Assembly (NCBI RefSeq): GCF_026802175.1
Contig: NZ_CP113797.1
Coordinates: 1,403,026-1,467,025, forward strand
DNA length: 64,000 nt
Source of the DNA: Thermocoleostomius sinensis A174
GTDB lineage: Bacteria; Cyanobacteriota; Cyanobacteriia; Elainellales; Elainellaceae
Direction: 5' to 3'
In this document: positions 18,287-26,967 of the stretch, one piece after another
How positions within the stretch are numbered: the stretch's first letter is position 1
Layout: the number at the start of each line of letters is the position of its first letter
Notes under the pieces: model-generated
What the model was told of the DNA's origin: nothing
Databases searched by the model: none
The model's input: only the letters and a program-made list of their open reading frames with translations
Translations under genes and position numbers: made by a program

Positions 18287-18307
18287 CAGTTCGCGAACTG
18301 CCTTTAC
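18280..18307. repeat. Perfect 28-bp palindrome between sufD and sufS
   Basis: GTAAAGGCAGTTCG (18280-18293) and CGAACTGCCTTTAC (18294-18307) form an uninterrupted palindrome centred on CGCG. It could form a strong hairpin in the suf mRNA. It resembles short palindromic intergenic repeats of cyanobacteria such as the GGGCGC-GCGCCC element after sufS. Confidence 0.9.
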
Positions 18308-18346
18308 GTGTGAACTCACTTCCTAACCCTACTCCCCAATCTCGCC

Positions 18347-19609
18347 ATGACTGCCATCCAAGAAAAAACCCTTGCTGCAAAAGTCCGCGCCGATTTTCCG
18401 ATTCTCCACCAAGAAATCCACGAAAAGCCGTTGATTTACTTCGACAATGCCGCCACGTCCCAAAAGCCCAACGCGGTACTGGAAGCCTTGCAGCATTACT
18501 ACGAGTTTGATAATGCCAACGTGCATCGCGGCGTTCACACGCTCAGTTCGCGGGCAACCGATGCCTATGAAGGCGCACGGGATAAGGTAGCAGCGTTCGT
18601 TAAGGCGGCATCCCGTCAGGAAATTGTGTTTACGCGCAATGCCAGCGAAGCGATCAACCTGGTGGCTTATGCTTGGGGCAATGCTAACGTGCAGGTAGGA
18701 GACGAAATCATCCTATCGGTGATGGAACACCACAGCAATCTCATCCCTTGGCAACTCTTGGCACAGCGATCGGGCGCGGTGTTGAAGTTTGTGGAACTTA
18801 CTGAGACGCAGGAATTTGACTTAGATCATTACAAGTCGTTGCTGTCAGATAAAACCAAACTAGTCTCAGTCGTGCATGTTTCCAATACACTGGGCTGCAT
18901 TAACCCTGTTCAGGAAATTGTGCAACTAGCGCATCACGTGGGGGCACGGGTGCTGATCGATGCTTGTCAGAGCGTGCCGCATATGCCGATCGACGTGCAG
19001 AGTCTTGGCTGTGATTGGCTGGTTGCCTCTGGACATAAAATGTGTGGCCCCACCGGAGCCGGATTCCTCTACGGCAAGCTGGATTTGCTGCGATCGATGC
19101 CGCCGTTTTTGGGTGGGGGCGAAATGATTGCCGATGTGTTTTTGGATCACTCTACCTATGCCGATTTGCCTCACAAGTTTGAAGCGGGAACTCCGGCCAT
19201 TGCGGAGGCGATCGGATTGGGAGCAGCGGTAGATTACCTGAGCAATATTGGGATGGACAAAATTCATGCCTACGAGCAAGAGTTGACGAGCTACCTGTTC
19301 CAGCAGCTTGCCCAGATCCCCGAAGTCAAAACCTACGGGCCCAACCCCAACGCTGACGCCAGCAATCGCGCCGCACTAGCTTCGTTTACCACCGGAGCGG
19401 TGCACCCCCACGATCTATCCACTATTCTCGATCAAGCGGGGATCGCCATTCGCGCCGGACACCACTGCACCCAACCGCTGCATCGGCACATCGGCGCACA
19501 GTCTACCGCCAGAGCCAGCCTCTATTTCTATAACACTCGCGAAGAGATCGATGCGTTTATTGTTTCGTTGAAGGAAGCGATCGAGTTCTTCGGCAGCATT
19601 TTTGGTTAG
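18347..19609 (+). CDS. sufS: Cysteine desulfurase SufS
   Basis: SufS (420 residues) takes sulfur from cysteine using PLP and passes it to the Suf scaffold. Visible hallmarks are [11 protein letters not shown] at the N-terminus, [14 protein letters not shown], the PLP-lysine motif [17 protein letters not shown] and the persulfide cysteine in [11 protein letters not shown]. It is the last gene of the suf unit, 77 bases after sufD across the palindrome, and is followed by a GC-rich hairpin. Confidence 0.97.
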   Translation: MTAIQEKTLAAKVRADFPILHQEIHEKPLIYFDNAATSQKPNAVLEALQHYYEFDNANVHRGVHTLSSRATDAYEGARDKVAAFVKAASRQEIVFTRNASEAINLVAYAWGNANVQVGDEIILSVMEHHSNLIPWQLLAQRSGAVLKFVELTETQEFDLDHYKSLLSDKTKLVSVVHVSNTLGCINPVQEIVQLAHHVGARVLIDACQSVPHMPIDVQSLGCDWLVASGHKMCGPTGAGFLYGKLDLLRSMPPFLGGGEMIADVFLDHSTYADLPHKFEAGTPAIAEAIGLGAAVDYLSNIGMDKIHAYEQELTSYLFQQLAQIPEVKTYGPNPNADASNRAALASFTTGAVHPHDLSTILDQAGIAIRAGHHCTQPLHRHIGAQSTARASLYFYNTREEIDAFIVSLKEAIEFFGSIFG

Positions 19610-19619
19610 GTATCAGTCA

Positions 19620-19639
19620 GGGCGCGTCGCGAAGCGCCC
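19620..19639. terminator. GC-rich hairpin between convergent sufS and glgA
   Basis: GGGCGC (19620-19625) and GCGCCC (19634-19639) enclose an 8-base loop between the convergent genes. No T-run follows on either strand, so it may be a bidirectional termination or mRNA-end element, or a copy of a short palindromic repeat. Confidence 0.5.
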
Positions 19640-19652
19640 CCACCCCATCCTG

Positions 19653-21125
19653 TTATTTCACCAACTCCGGGCGTTTATCTTCCGGCGATTCCACCTTCGC
19701 ATCGTCAGGGGTAGCAACCACGGCTGCTTTCTCTTCAGCGGGTTCCTCTTCTGGTAAACCCCAAATGCGACGATAGGCCTTGACGTACTCCACGGCTGAT
19801 TTATCCCAGCCAAAATTTTGCGCCATGCCTCGCTGCTGAAGTTTGCGCCACGGTTCCTTAAAGTGATAGCCTTCCCACGCTCGCACTAGACAGGTATAGA
19901 GATCGAGCGGCTCATAGCGATCGAAGCAATAGCCTGTCCCTGTTTCATTCGCTGGATCATGGTGCGTTACCGTATCCACTAGTCCACCTGTGCGACGCAC
20001 GATCGGCACACAGCCGTAGCGCATCGCCATCATTTGGCTAATGCCGCAGGGTTCAAATCGAGATGGCATCAAAAAGGCGTCACATCCAGCATAGATGCGG
20101 CGGGCCAAGGTGTCGTTGTGCAAAATATAGGCGGAAACTCGCCCCGGATAGCGAGAAGCCAAATGCCACATCTGCGTTTCATAATAGCGATCGCCCGTAC
20201 CCAGCACCACAAACTGAGCATCACTGTAGGCAATAAAGCGGTCGAGAATTTGCAGCACTAAATCCAGACCTTTTTGCTCCACTAAGCGAGAGACCATGCC
20301 CAGCAAAAACGCCCCAGAATTGACTTCTAGCCCCAGTTCTTCCTGAAGGGCAATTTTGTTTTGCTTACGATCGTCGATCGTCTCTGCCGTAAAGTTTTGA
20401 GGAATGTAGCGATCGGTTGCAGGATTATAGGAATCGCGATCGATGCCGTTCAAAATTCCAACAGTTTTACCAGCAATGAACGACAGCAACCCCTCTAGTT
20501 GCTCTCCATAAGCAGGCGTTCGAATTTGCTCTGCATAGGTAGGCGAGACAGTGGTAACCAGATCAGCAAACTGCACCGCTGCCGCCATGGTGTTGTGCCC
20601 CTGCATATACCAAGGACACCAGGTAATTTGCTCTAGCCGCCAGCGCCACGGCCCTTGATAGGCTAGGTTGTGAATGGTAAAGACCGTGCGAATATCGGGG
20701 TCTTCGTAGAGCCATACTGGAATCATTCCCGTATGCCAATCGTGACAATGCACTACTTCCGGCTTCCAATAGTTCCAGCAAAACTCCACGGCTCCATTGG
20801 CAAAGAGCGTGAACCGCCAGTCTTCATCTTCACCATAGTAGATGCGACGCGGTGAAAAGGACGGATGACCAAACAGGTAGAGCGGTACATCCGAGTTCGG
20901 CAATTTTGTTTCATAGACTTCAAAATCTTGAAACATGGCTGAGCCTTGCCAAATCGAGTCTTTGGGAATTCGGATTTTGTCGGGCAAGAAGCCGTAGTAT
21001 GGCATGAACACCCGGACATCGTGCCCCATCGCCTTTAGCACTTTCGGCAACGCTCCCACTACATCTCCCATACCCCCAACCTTAGCAATCGGAGCCGCCT
21101 CTGCCGCCACAAACAGAATTCGCAT
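19653..21125 (-). CDS. glgA: Glycogen synthase (ADP-glucose type)
   Basis: GlgA extends glycogen from ADP-glucose. The N-terminal [13 protein letters not shown] motif binds ADP-glucose. [17 protein letters not shown] and [10 protein letters not shown] are the GT5 C-terminal signature. The start ATG at 21125 ([15 protein letters not shown]) has AGGGA upstream, giving 490 residues. A longer frame to 21155 adds ten residues atypical of the family. A charged, Ala/Glu-rich tail of about 30 residues extends beyond the catalytic domain. It is convergent with sufS. Confidence 0.97.
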   Translation of the reverse strand: MRILFVAAEAAPIAKVGGMGDVVGALPKVLKAMGHDVRVFMPYYGFLPDKIRIPKDSIWQGSAMFQDFEVYETKLPNSDVPLYLFGHPSFSPRRIYYGEDEDWRFTLFANGAVEFCWNYWKPEVVHCHDWHTGMIPVWLYEDPDIRTVFTIHNLAYQGPWRWRLEQITWCPWYMQGHNTMAAAVQFADLVTTVSPTYAEQIRTPAYGEQLEGLLSFIAGKTVGILNGIDRDSYNPATDRYIPQNFTAETIDDRKQNKIALQEELGLEVNSGAFLLGMVSRLVEQKGLDLVLQILDRFIAYSDAQFVVLGTGDRYYETQMWHLASRYPGRVSAYILHNDTLARRIYAGCDAFLMPSRFEPCGISQMMAMRYGCVPIVRRTGGLVDTVTHHDPANETGTGYCFDRYEPLDLYTCLVRAWEGYHFKEPWRKLQQRGMAQNFGWDKSAVEYVKAYRRIWGLPEEEPAEEKAAVVATPDDAKVESPEDKRPELVK

Positions 21126-21170
21126 AATAGTCCCTGTGTCCCCCGCAAACAACACGCTTCAGACCACAAC

Positions 21171-21188
21171 ATCTCAATAAGTTGAGAT
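21171..21188. repeat. Short hairpin between glgA and hemC
   Basis: ATCTCAA (21171-21177) and TTGAGAT (21182-21188) form a perfect 7-bp stem with loop TAAG, downstream of hemC and upstream of glgA on the minus strand. It may end the hemC transcript, although no T-run is present. Confidence 0.5.
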
Positions 21189-21234
21189 TTGTTACCGAGT
21201 TTTTACCAATCTACAACAATCCTTCCACGAATAT

Positions 21235-22194
21235 CTAACTTCGTTGGATCTGCTCGAAGATTTCTGCCAGGATATCGGAGGCTCCTTGGTTGCGTAGCTG
21301 TTGGGCCAGTTTTATCCCGATCGCTTCTGCCTCAATTGCTGCACCCGTGATACTGCCTTTCACCATTTTTTTGCCGTCGATGCTGGCCACCATGCCCGTT
21401 AGAGTCAGTGTATCGCCATCAAGAACCGTGTTCACCCCGATTGGCACTTGGCAACCGCCTTCTAATTCTCGCAGAAACGATCGCTCAGCATAGCAGCGTT
21501 GCGCCGTGGGAGTATGTTCCAACGCTGTTAGTAGCTCAATAATTTCTGCATCATTGGCACGGCACTCAATTCCCAGTGCACCTTGTCCGACTGCGTGTAG
21601 CGAGACTGCTGCTGGAATCACCTGATGAATGCGATCGGCCATATTCAGTCGCTTTAACCCTGCCACCGCCAGAATAATGGCGTCATATTCGCCAGCATCT
21701 AGCTTTTGCAGCCGCGTATTCAAATTGCCGCGAATATCTTTAAATGACAAATGCGGATAATGATAGCGCAGTTGCGCCAAGCGCCGCAGTGACGATGTAC
21801 CAACCACCGCCCCTGCTGGCAACGTCTCCAACTGCTTGTCTTGGTGATTGGCATGTACCACCAGTGCATCCGCCGGATCTTCGCGCTCGGTAACGCAGCC
21901 CAGCATCAAACCTTCTGGCAACCGAGTCGGCAAATCTTTAAGAGAATGCACGGCAAAATCGATTTCGTTGTTGAGCATTCCCATTTCTAATTCTTTGGTG
22001 AACAGACCCTTGTCACCGATTTTTGCCAATGCTACATCTAGGATTTTGTCGCCTTGAGTACTCATGGTGTGTACTTCAAAGCGGCGATCGGCGAATCGAT
22101 GTTGTAGCTGCTCTTGAACCCAATGGGTTTGTACCAGCGCTAGCTGGCTTTTGCGTGAACCAATCCGAATCGGACGAGCGGGACTAGCAACCAT
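21235..22194 (-). CDS. hemC: Hydroxymethylbilane synthase (porphobilinogen deaminase)
   Basis: HemC joins four porphobilinogens into hydroxymethylbilane, a shared step of heme, chlorophyll and bilin synthesis. Conserved segments are [44 protein letters not shown] and GGCQVPIGV, with the cysteine that anchors the dipyrromethane cofactor. The start at 22194 ([13 protein letters not shown]) gives 319 residues; the frame stays open to 22239 but the added residues look unlike the family. It is monocistronic by position. Confidence 0.96.
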   Translation of the reverse strand: MVASPARPIRIGSRKSQLALVQTHWVQEQLQHRFADRRFEVHTMSTQGDKILDVALAKIGDKGLFTKELEMGMLNNEIDFAVHSLKDLPTRLPEGLMLGCVTEREDPADALVVHANHQDKQLETLPAGAVVGTSSLRRLAQLRYHYPHLSFKDIRGNLNTRLQKLDAGEYDAIILAVAGLKRLNMADRIHQVIPAAVSLHAVGQGALGIECRANDAEIIELLTALEHTPTAQRCYAERSFLRELEGGCQVPIGVNTVLDGDTLTLTGMVASIDGKKMVKGSITGAAIEAEAIGIKLAQQLRNQGASDILAEIFEQIQRS

Positions 22195-22283
22195 TTGTAA
22201 AAAAGTGTTTAGAAAAACTGCGAAACATTGATGAGTCAAGCGCTTTTAGGCACTTAACCAGCTTACCGCAGTCGGTCACTCAT

Positions 22284-22877
22284 CTACTCATCCACTGCCA
22301 AAACCGAACGAATCCTCTTAACCTGCTCTAAATATTCTTCTTCATTCAACACTGGACAAGCCTCAGTAGTCGGAATTGCTTCCTGAAGCTGAATCCAAGA
22401 CTTGCAACCGCCATACTCTGGACGATAGATGATTGGGTGTGGCTGAGGTAAGCAATATACCCGCAACAGCAACACCGACAGCGGCGATTTCGGCTTCCAC
22501 TTCAGCCGCTCCGAGGCAAAATCGAGATTCCAGATATGAAACGGCAATAGCGCCTCTACCGTCGAGAGGTCACTCACCTGAAAGACATGGGTAATGGCTG
22601 CCCAAGCTTGAATGTTCACATGGTCTGGATGCCAACCTGATGCAACGGGAGTGACGCGATCGGCATACTTTGGCTTCAGTAAATGTGGCTTTTGGTGCTC
22701 ATAGGTAGGGTAAAGCCAAGCCTGCAATTGTTCAATCCTAAAAACCCCGCTCTGCTCTCGAATGCCTCCTTTGCGCAACAATAGAATCATCTCACCTTGG
22801 CACAAGGCTTCAACTGCTATGGCCCATTCTTTGAAAGCGTCCGTCAAATTAGTGAGAGGCTTTGTCGATCCCACCAT
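22284..22877 (-). CDS. DUF1802 family protein
   Basis: A 197-residue protein of the cyanobacterial DUF1802 family. The block FKEWAIAVEALCQGEMILLL followed by RKGGIRE and FRIEQLQAWLYPTYEHQ is the family hallmark. No catalytic motif is recognised, and there is no signal or membrane segment. Function unknown. On its own strand a promoter-terminator unit lies 95-270 bases upstream, so its transcription may be attenuated (see the terminator at 22973-22997). Confidence 0.82.
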   Translation of the reverse strand: MVGSTKPLTNLTDAFKEWAIAVEALCQGEMILLLRKGGIREQSGVFRIEQLQAWLYPTYEHQKPHLLKPKYADRVTPVASGWHPDHVNIQAWAAITHVFQVSDLSTVEALLPFHIWNLDFASERLKWKPKSPLSVLLLRVYCLPQPHPIIYRPEYGGCKSWIQLQEAIPTTEACPVLNEEEYLEQVKRIRSVLAVDE

Positions 22878-22972
22878 TCTGTTTTCCTCTTTTTGACTGT
22901 GCCCGACTTAACTGCTATGGTGGCACTCTCATCAAATTATTGCTAGATTACGTTCAGGTTGAATTAGCTATT

Positions 22973-22997
22973 AAAAAAGCTGGCTCATGAAGCCAGC
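22973..22997 (-). terminator. Rho-independent terminator without an upstream protein gene
   Basis: On the minus strand GCTGGCT-TCATG-AGCCAGC (22997-22979) is followed by six T residues (22978-22973), a textbook intrinsic terminator. No protein gene on this strand ends upstream of it, so it must end a non-coding transcript or lie in the DUF1802 leader. Confidence 0.85.
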
Positions 22998-23145
22998 CCC
23001 ACGGGCATACATGTAAGCATACCTACGTAGAATCATGTATGATGTCGTTTCTCAACCGAAGAAATCCCAGCTACGCGTTCCCAAACCGGCAGCAACTTCG
23101 ATTACGTGTTAAGGATACCTACAAATTGGTAATATCCAATTCCCG
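22973..23145 (-). ncRNA. Candidate small RNA or attenuated leader
   Basis: A -10 TACAAT (23157-23152) with a weak -35 TTGTAA 19 bases upstream (23182-23177) would start a transcript of about 170 nt that ends at the intrinsic terminator. Within it, AATTGG/CCAATT, TTTCT/AGAAA and ATACATG/CATGTAT (23040-23034 with 23013-23007) form local stems. I do not recognise it as 6S RNA, tmRNA, SRP RNA or RNase P. Two readings fit: a stand-alone small RNA, or a regulated leader of DUF1802, whose ATG is 95 bases beyond the terminator. Confidence 0.5.
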
Positions 23146-23265
23146 AAACGTATTGTAACAAGAAGCACAGTCCTTTTTACAAAACGTTATGCTTAGTTTT
23201 TGAAAGCCAACCGATTACTACTTCATTCATCGATTTAGCTAATCATTCGGGCAATAGATGTAGAG

Positions 23266-23424
23266 ATGGCATTAGAAACTGCGTTAGACAAGTTCAACCT
23301 TGTCCGGAGCCGTCGTGGAGATTGCCAGCAGGTAGGACTCGCTCTACTGGAGTGGTTTCGCTAAGTAGGTTTGGGAGAAGCCGTTCGGGCACTTATTGCA
23401 GCCCTCTTTCGTCCTGAGGATTAA
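23266..23424 (+). pseudogene. Small ORF interrupted by one in-frame stop
   Basis: ATG at 23266 opens 32 codons (MALETALDKFNLVRSR, then QQVGLALLEWFR) to a TAA at 23362-23364. The same frame then continues as VGLGEAVRALIAALFRPED to a TAA at 23422-23424. The amphipathic, protein-like character is unbroken across the stop, and a single C-to-T change of a CAA (Gln) codon would explain it. I do not recognise the family. It could also be chance; comparison with related genomes would settle it. Confidence 0.35.
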
Positions 23425-23530
23425 GCGTCAACCTGCCTGGTGTCATGACTGACTTAGGTCGTGATCGAGAGTACGCAAAAGTCATACTTGCTAACCTAAC
23501 AAGGCTCAAAGTTGTTTGAGGGGTCTCATT

Positions 23531-24295
23531 ATGCCACGACGGGCACCATTGAAACTTATGTCGTTCCATTCCAATTTCTCTTCTCGTGTATCTGCCTATT
23601 TCAAGCATATCGGCTGGTCTTTAAGCGCAGTGGCACTGGTATCCAGCGGTTCAATGCTGGCGATCGGAGGGGCGGCCCAAGCCAGAACTGCTCCCGTTTC
23701 AGTCGCTCAAGCGGGTTCTACAATTCCTGAGCAAATTCCCACTGGGCCGAATGATGCCCGCTTCACCTGCGAGTTTGTCAACGGTCGGTATACGGTGATG
23801 TACCATCCTATCAGCCAACCTGGTCAGTCAAACGCATGGGCCACTCCAACAGCCCTAGGCGGTGGTTGGACAGAGGATCGACGCTGCAATGAAATCAGCC
23901 GTCGCTTGGAGTTCTATCGCCCTGATGGATTGCTGGAATTACGCACTGGGATAGAAAATGGGTATAACACTGTCTGTGTCACCACAGAAGTGAATCCAAG
24001 TTGTCGAATTGTGTTTACTGTTCCACCTGGGCAAGACCCGATTGCAACCCGCGATCGCGTGTTCTCCAACTTGACCATTGCCGATAGTGGACAGCCCACT
24101 CAAGGGGTTGTCACCTATACAGGTGATGGCGATGATATTCTCCAGCGATTAGGAGGTTCACTGGGCATCGAGCTACCGTCCGGTCGAGGTAGCCGTTCGT
24201 CTTCTGCTCGTCCTGGTTCCAGTTCTAGCCCAAGCTCGATCGATCTGCGTCCGTTTCTCGATCCCGCTGACGGCGGTACGGGGGAAAACCTATAA
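23531..24295 (+). CDS. COP23 domain protein, exported
   Basis: The 254-residue product has an N-terminal basic and hydrophobic segment (IGWSLSAVALVSSGSMLAIGG) with a likely signal-peptidase site near AAQARTA. It then has a COP23-type domain: FTCEFVNGRYTVMYHP, RRCNEISRRLEFY, NGYNTVCVTTEVNPSCRIV with conserved cysteines. COP23 was described as a circadian-oscillating membrane protein of cyanobacteria; its function is unknown. A Ser/Pro/Arg-rich tail follows. GAGGGG eight bases before the ATG at 23531 supports this start over TTG at 23516. Confidence 0.8.
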   Translation: MPRRAPLKLMSFHSNFSSRVSAYFKHIGWSLSAVALVSSGSMLAIGGAAQARTAPVSVAQAGSTIPEQIPTGPNDARFTCEFVNGRYTVMYHPISQPGQSNAWATPTALGGGWTEDRRCNEISRRLEFYRPDGLLELRTGIENGYNTVCVTTEVNPSCRIVFTVPPGQDPIATRDRVFSNLTIADSGQPTQGVVTYTGDGDDILQRLGGSLGIELPSGRGSRSSSARPGSSSSPSSIDLRPFLDPADGGTGENL

Positions 24296-24381
24296 AAAGG
24301 TGGAAGGCTTGGAGGCTGTAGTGTCCATCGGTCATCTCTCATCCTTCATAAAGCCTCGATCCTAATATAAATCTTATGAAG

Positions 24382-24416
24382 TTCCCTATTCTGTCCACAA
24401 GAGTAGGGAATTTATG
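24382..24416 (+). terminator. Probable terminator after the COP23 gene
   Basis: TTCCCTATTCT (24382-24392) and AGAGTAGGGAA (24400-24410) form an 11-bp stem (one G-T pair) with loop GTCCACA, followed by TTTATG. It sits 86 bases after the COP23 stop. Confidence 0.65.
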
Positions 24417-24507
24417 TGTATAGATAGTCCAGACGTGATACTATCCCTGTTGCCGCTTCACAGCAGTTAGGAGTTTGCAATCCCCTCTCTCTACTTCTGG
24501 AACGTTC

Positions 24508-26295
24508 ATGTATTTACAACAAACCCTCCGTCGAACCAAAATTGTCGCTACGATCGGCCCTGCCACCAGTAGCCCAGAAGTACTCCGTGAATTAATTGAA
24601 GCAGGAGCTACCACGCTCCGTCTCAACTTTTCTCATGGAACTCACGATGACCACCAGCGTAATATCCGCCTTATTCGTCAGGTTTCCTTTGAACTGAATC
24701 AACCCGTTGGCATTCTGCAAGATTTACAGGGTCCTAAGATTCGTTTAGGCAAGTTTGAAAATGGCTCGATTACGCTTCAAAAAGGAGACCCATTCATTCT
24801 AACTAGTGAAAAAATGGTGGGGACGCAAGTGATGAGTTCCGTTACCTACGAACCGCTAGCAGAGGAAGTGCCAGAAGGGGCAACTATTTTGCTGGATGAT
24901 GGACGGGTGGAAATGGTGGTGGAGAAGGTTGATTTTCTGAAGCGATCGCTGCACTGCCGAGTTGTAGTTGGAGGGGTGCTCTCAAACAATAAGGGCGTCA
25001 ATTTCCCCGGCGTTTACTTATCAATTCGGGCGTTAACTGACAAAGACAAAGAGGATTTGATGTTTGGGCTAGACCAAGGGGTAGATTGGGTAGCCCTTAG
25101 CTTTGTCCGCAATCCCCAGGATGTACTAGAAATTAAGGAGTTAATCTCTAGTGCTGGGAAAAATGTGCCCGTGATCGCCAAAATTGAGAAGCATGAAGCG
25201 ATCGAACAAATGGAAGCAGTGCTATCGATTTGCGATGGCGTTATGGTAGCGCGGGGCGATTTAGGAGTGGAATTGCCAGCTGAAGATGTGCCAATTTTGC
25301 AAAAGCGTTTGATTGCAACAGCTAACCGTCTGGGCATTCCCGTGATTACCGCCACGCAAATGCTCGACAGTATGGTGAATAATCCGCGTCCCACTAGAGC
25401 CGAAATTTCTGACGTGGCCAATGCCATTATTGACGGCACCGATGCAGTGATGCTGTCTAATGAAACAGCGGTTGGTAAATTTCCGGTACAAGCGGTTGAG
25501 ACAATGGCTCGCATTGCCTGTCGGATTGAACAAGAGTTGCCGCTGGGACATGGGTTAGACGATGTACCCGGGCGATCAATTCCCAATGCCATCAGTCAAG
25601 CGGTGGGGCAAATTGCAGAAACCTTGCAAGCGGCGGCTATTATGACGCTGACCAAAACCGGGGCCACAGCCCGCAATGTTTCAAAATTTCGTCCGCGCAA
25701 GCCAATTTTGGCCGTCACTCCTCATGTAGATGTGGCGCGACAACTGCAACTGGTCTGGGGGGTGAAACCGTTGCTGGTGCTAGACTTGCCTTCAACGGGT
25801 CAAACTTTTCAAGCGGCAATCAATGTTGCCCAGGAAAAAGATCTTCTCTATCAGGGAGATTTAGTCGTAATGACGGCTGGAACATTGCAAGGAGTCGCTG
25901 GTTCGACCGATTTGATCAAAGTGGATGTGGTAACGGCTGTGTTAGGGAAGGGGGTTGGCATTGGTCAAGGCTCGATCAGCGGTCGGGCTAGGGTTGCCCA
26001 CAACACGATGGAGTTAGGCAATTTTAATCCAGGGGAAATTTTGGTTGTGTCCAAAACCAATGCTGATTATGTCGATGCCATTCGTAAAGCCGCTGGCATT
26101 GTCACTGAGGAAGAGAGCCTAACCAGTCATGCAGCGGTGATTGGATTGCGGTTAGGAGTGCCAGTGATTGTGGGCGTCAAAAATGCCACTGAAGTGATTC
26201 GCGATGGTACGATTCTCACCCTCGATCTGCATCGTGGATTCGTGTACTCGGGCTTATTAAATGCTGCGCAAGCTGATACAGTACTACCGATTTAG
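24508..26295 (+). CDS. pyk: Pyruvate kinase with C-terminal mobile domain
   Basis: Pyruvate kinase makes pyruvate and ATP from phosphoenolpyruvate and ADP. The start of the barrel (TKIVATIGPATSSPEVL), LNFSHGTHDDH, the active-site helix IAKIEKHEAIEQME, MVARGDLGVELP and TATQMLDSM are intact. At 595 residues it is longer than the core enzyme because of a C-terminal PEP-utilising phosphohistidine-like domain (EESLTSHAAVIGLRLGVPVIVG), an arrangement found in cyanobacteria and Bacillus. I prefer ATG at 24508 (MYLQQTLRRTKIV); a TTG at 24475 would add 11 residues. Confidence 0.95.
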   Translation: MYLQQTLRRTKIVATIGPATSSPEVLRELIEAGATTLRLNFSHGTHDDHQRNIRLIRQVSFELNQPVGILQDLQGPKIRLGKFENGSITLQKGDPFILTSEKMVGTQVMSSVTYEPLAEEVPEGATILLDDGRVEMVVEKVDFLKRSLHCRVVVGGVLSNNKGVNFPGVYLSIRALTDKDKEDLMFGLDQGVDWVALSFVRNPQDVLEIKELISSAGKNVPVIAKIEKHEAIEQMEAVLSICDGVMVARGDLGVELPAEDVPILQKRLIATANRLGIPVITATQMLDSMVNNPRPTRAEISDVANAIIDGTDAVMLSNETAVGKFPVQAVETMARIACRIEQELPLGHGLDDVPGRSIPNAISQAVGQIAETLQAAAIMTLTKTGATARNVSKFRPRKPILAVTPHVDVARQLQLVWGVKPLLVLDLPSTGQTFQAAINVAQEKDLLYQGDLVVMTAGTLQGVAGSTDLIKVDVVTAVLGKGVGIGQGSISGRARVAHNTMELGNFNPGEILVVSKTNADYVDAIRKAAGIVTEEESLTSHAAVIGLRLGVPVIVGVKNATEVIRDGTILTLDLHRGFVYSGLLNAAQADTVLPI

Positions 26296-26359
26296 CTTCT
26301 GCTGGCTTTCCTGCTACAACAAAGGTGTAGGTGCGCAAGATACTGTTCGGGGGCAATAC

Positions 26360-26830
26360 ATGGATGATGGTTTAATCGATCGTCTCTTGCAAGATTTGAA
26401 AAACCCAGATGACGCCATTCGCGATCGGGCAACAGCAGCGTTGTGGCAAATTTGGTTTAACCAAAAGGGAGACTATGGCTTTGAAATTTTGGGACAGAGT
26501 CAAGCTCTACTAGAGGCAAAGCAGTATACACAAGCCGAAGCCCTGTTAACTGATCTAATTGGCGATCAACCCGATTTTGCTGAGGCATGGAATCGCCGAG
26601 CCGTGCTGCATTATCTGCAAGGAAATTATGAACGATCGTTGAGTGACTGTCAGCAGGTAGTAAAGCTGAACCCCATTCATTTTGGAGCGCTACATGGCAT
26701 GGGTCTATGCTATGCCGCCCTCGGAGAGTATGTCGCTGCCATTCAGTCCTTTCGCCAAGCCTTAGAAATTCAACCCTATGCCCTGATTAACCAGCGATTA
26801 ATTTTAGAATGCACTGCCCGGCTTAACTAG
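26360..26830 (+). CDS. Tetratricopeptide repeat protein
   Basis: A 156-residue soluble protein with three TPR-like helix pairs: GQSQALLEAKQYTQAEALLTDL, AWNRRAVLHYLQGNYERSLSD and HGMGLCYAALGEYVAAIQSF. An N-terminal helical stretch (RLLQDLKNPDDAIRDRATAAL) precedes them. Such proteins are scaffolds for protein interaction; the partner is not evident. The ATG at 26360 has a GGGGG-type site upstream. It follows pyk after 64 bases and may be co-transcribed. Confidence 0.8.
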   Translation: MDDGLIDRLLQDLKNPDDAIRDRATAALWQIWFNQKGDYGFEILGQSQALLEAKQYTQAEALLTDLIGDQPDFAEAWNRRAVLHYLQGNYERSLSDCQQVVKLNPIHFGALHGMGLCYAALGEYVAAIQSFRQALEIQPYALINQRLILECTARLN

Positions 26831-26967
26831 CAGTATTTTCCACCTCCACCCCCTAACAGGTAGGAAAACCGAACCGATTTTCGCTGATTTCCCCTTGTCA
26901 AGCAGTTCCGCGCCGCTTCTAGAATTGTCTATGACTAGGAATATTGGTCTTTGGTGGGTTTATACGA

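Larger units (their letters stand above)
22878..23530. other. 653-base gene-poor stretch
   Basis: The stretch between DUF1802 and the COP23 gene contains, from left to right, the DUF1802 5-prime region, the terminator and candidate RNA (22973-23145), an unassigned AT-rich part, and a broken small ORF (23266-23424). No tRNA-like cloverleaf was found on either strand. Confidence 0.6.

Noticed and set aside
20050-20080. A tRNA-like GGTTCAAATC sequence inside glgA
   Set aside because: It lies in an intact glgA coding frame, and no acceptor or anticodon stems surround it.
22973-23530. A tRNA, SRP RNA, tmRNA or 6S RNA gene
   Set aside because: No cloverleaf with a GTTCRA T-loop, no tmRNA tag frame and no recognisable conserved motifs on either strand; only a generic promoter-terminator unit remains.
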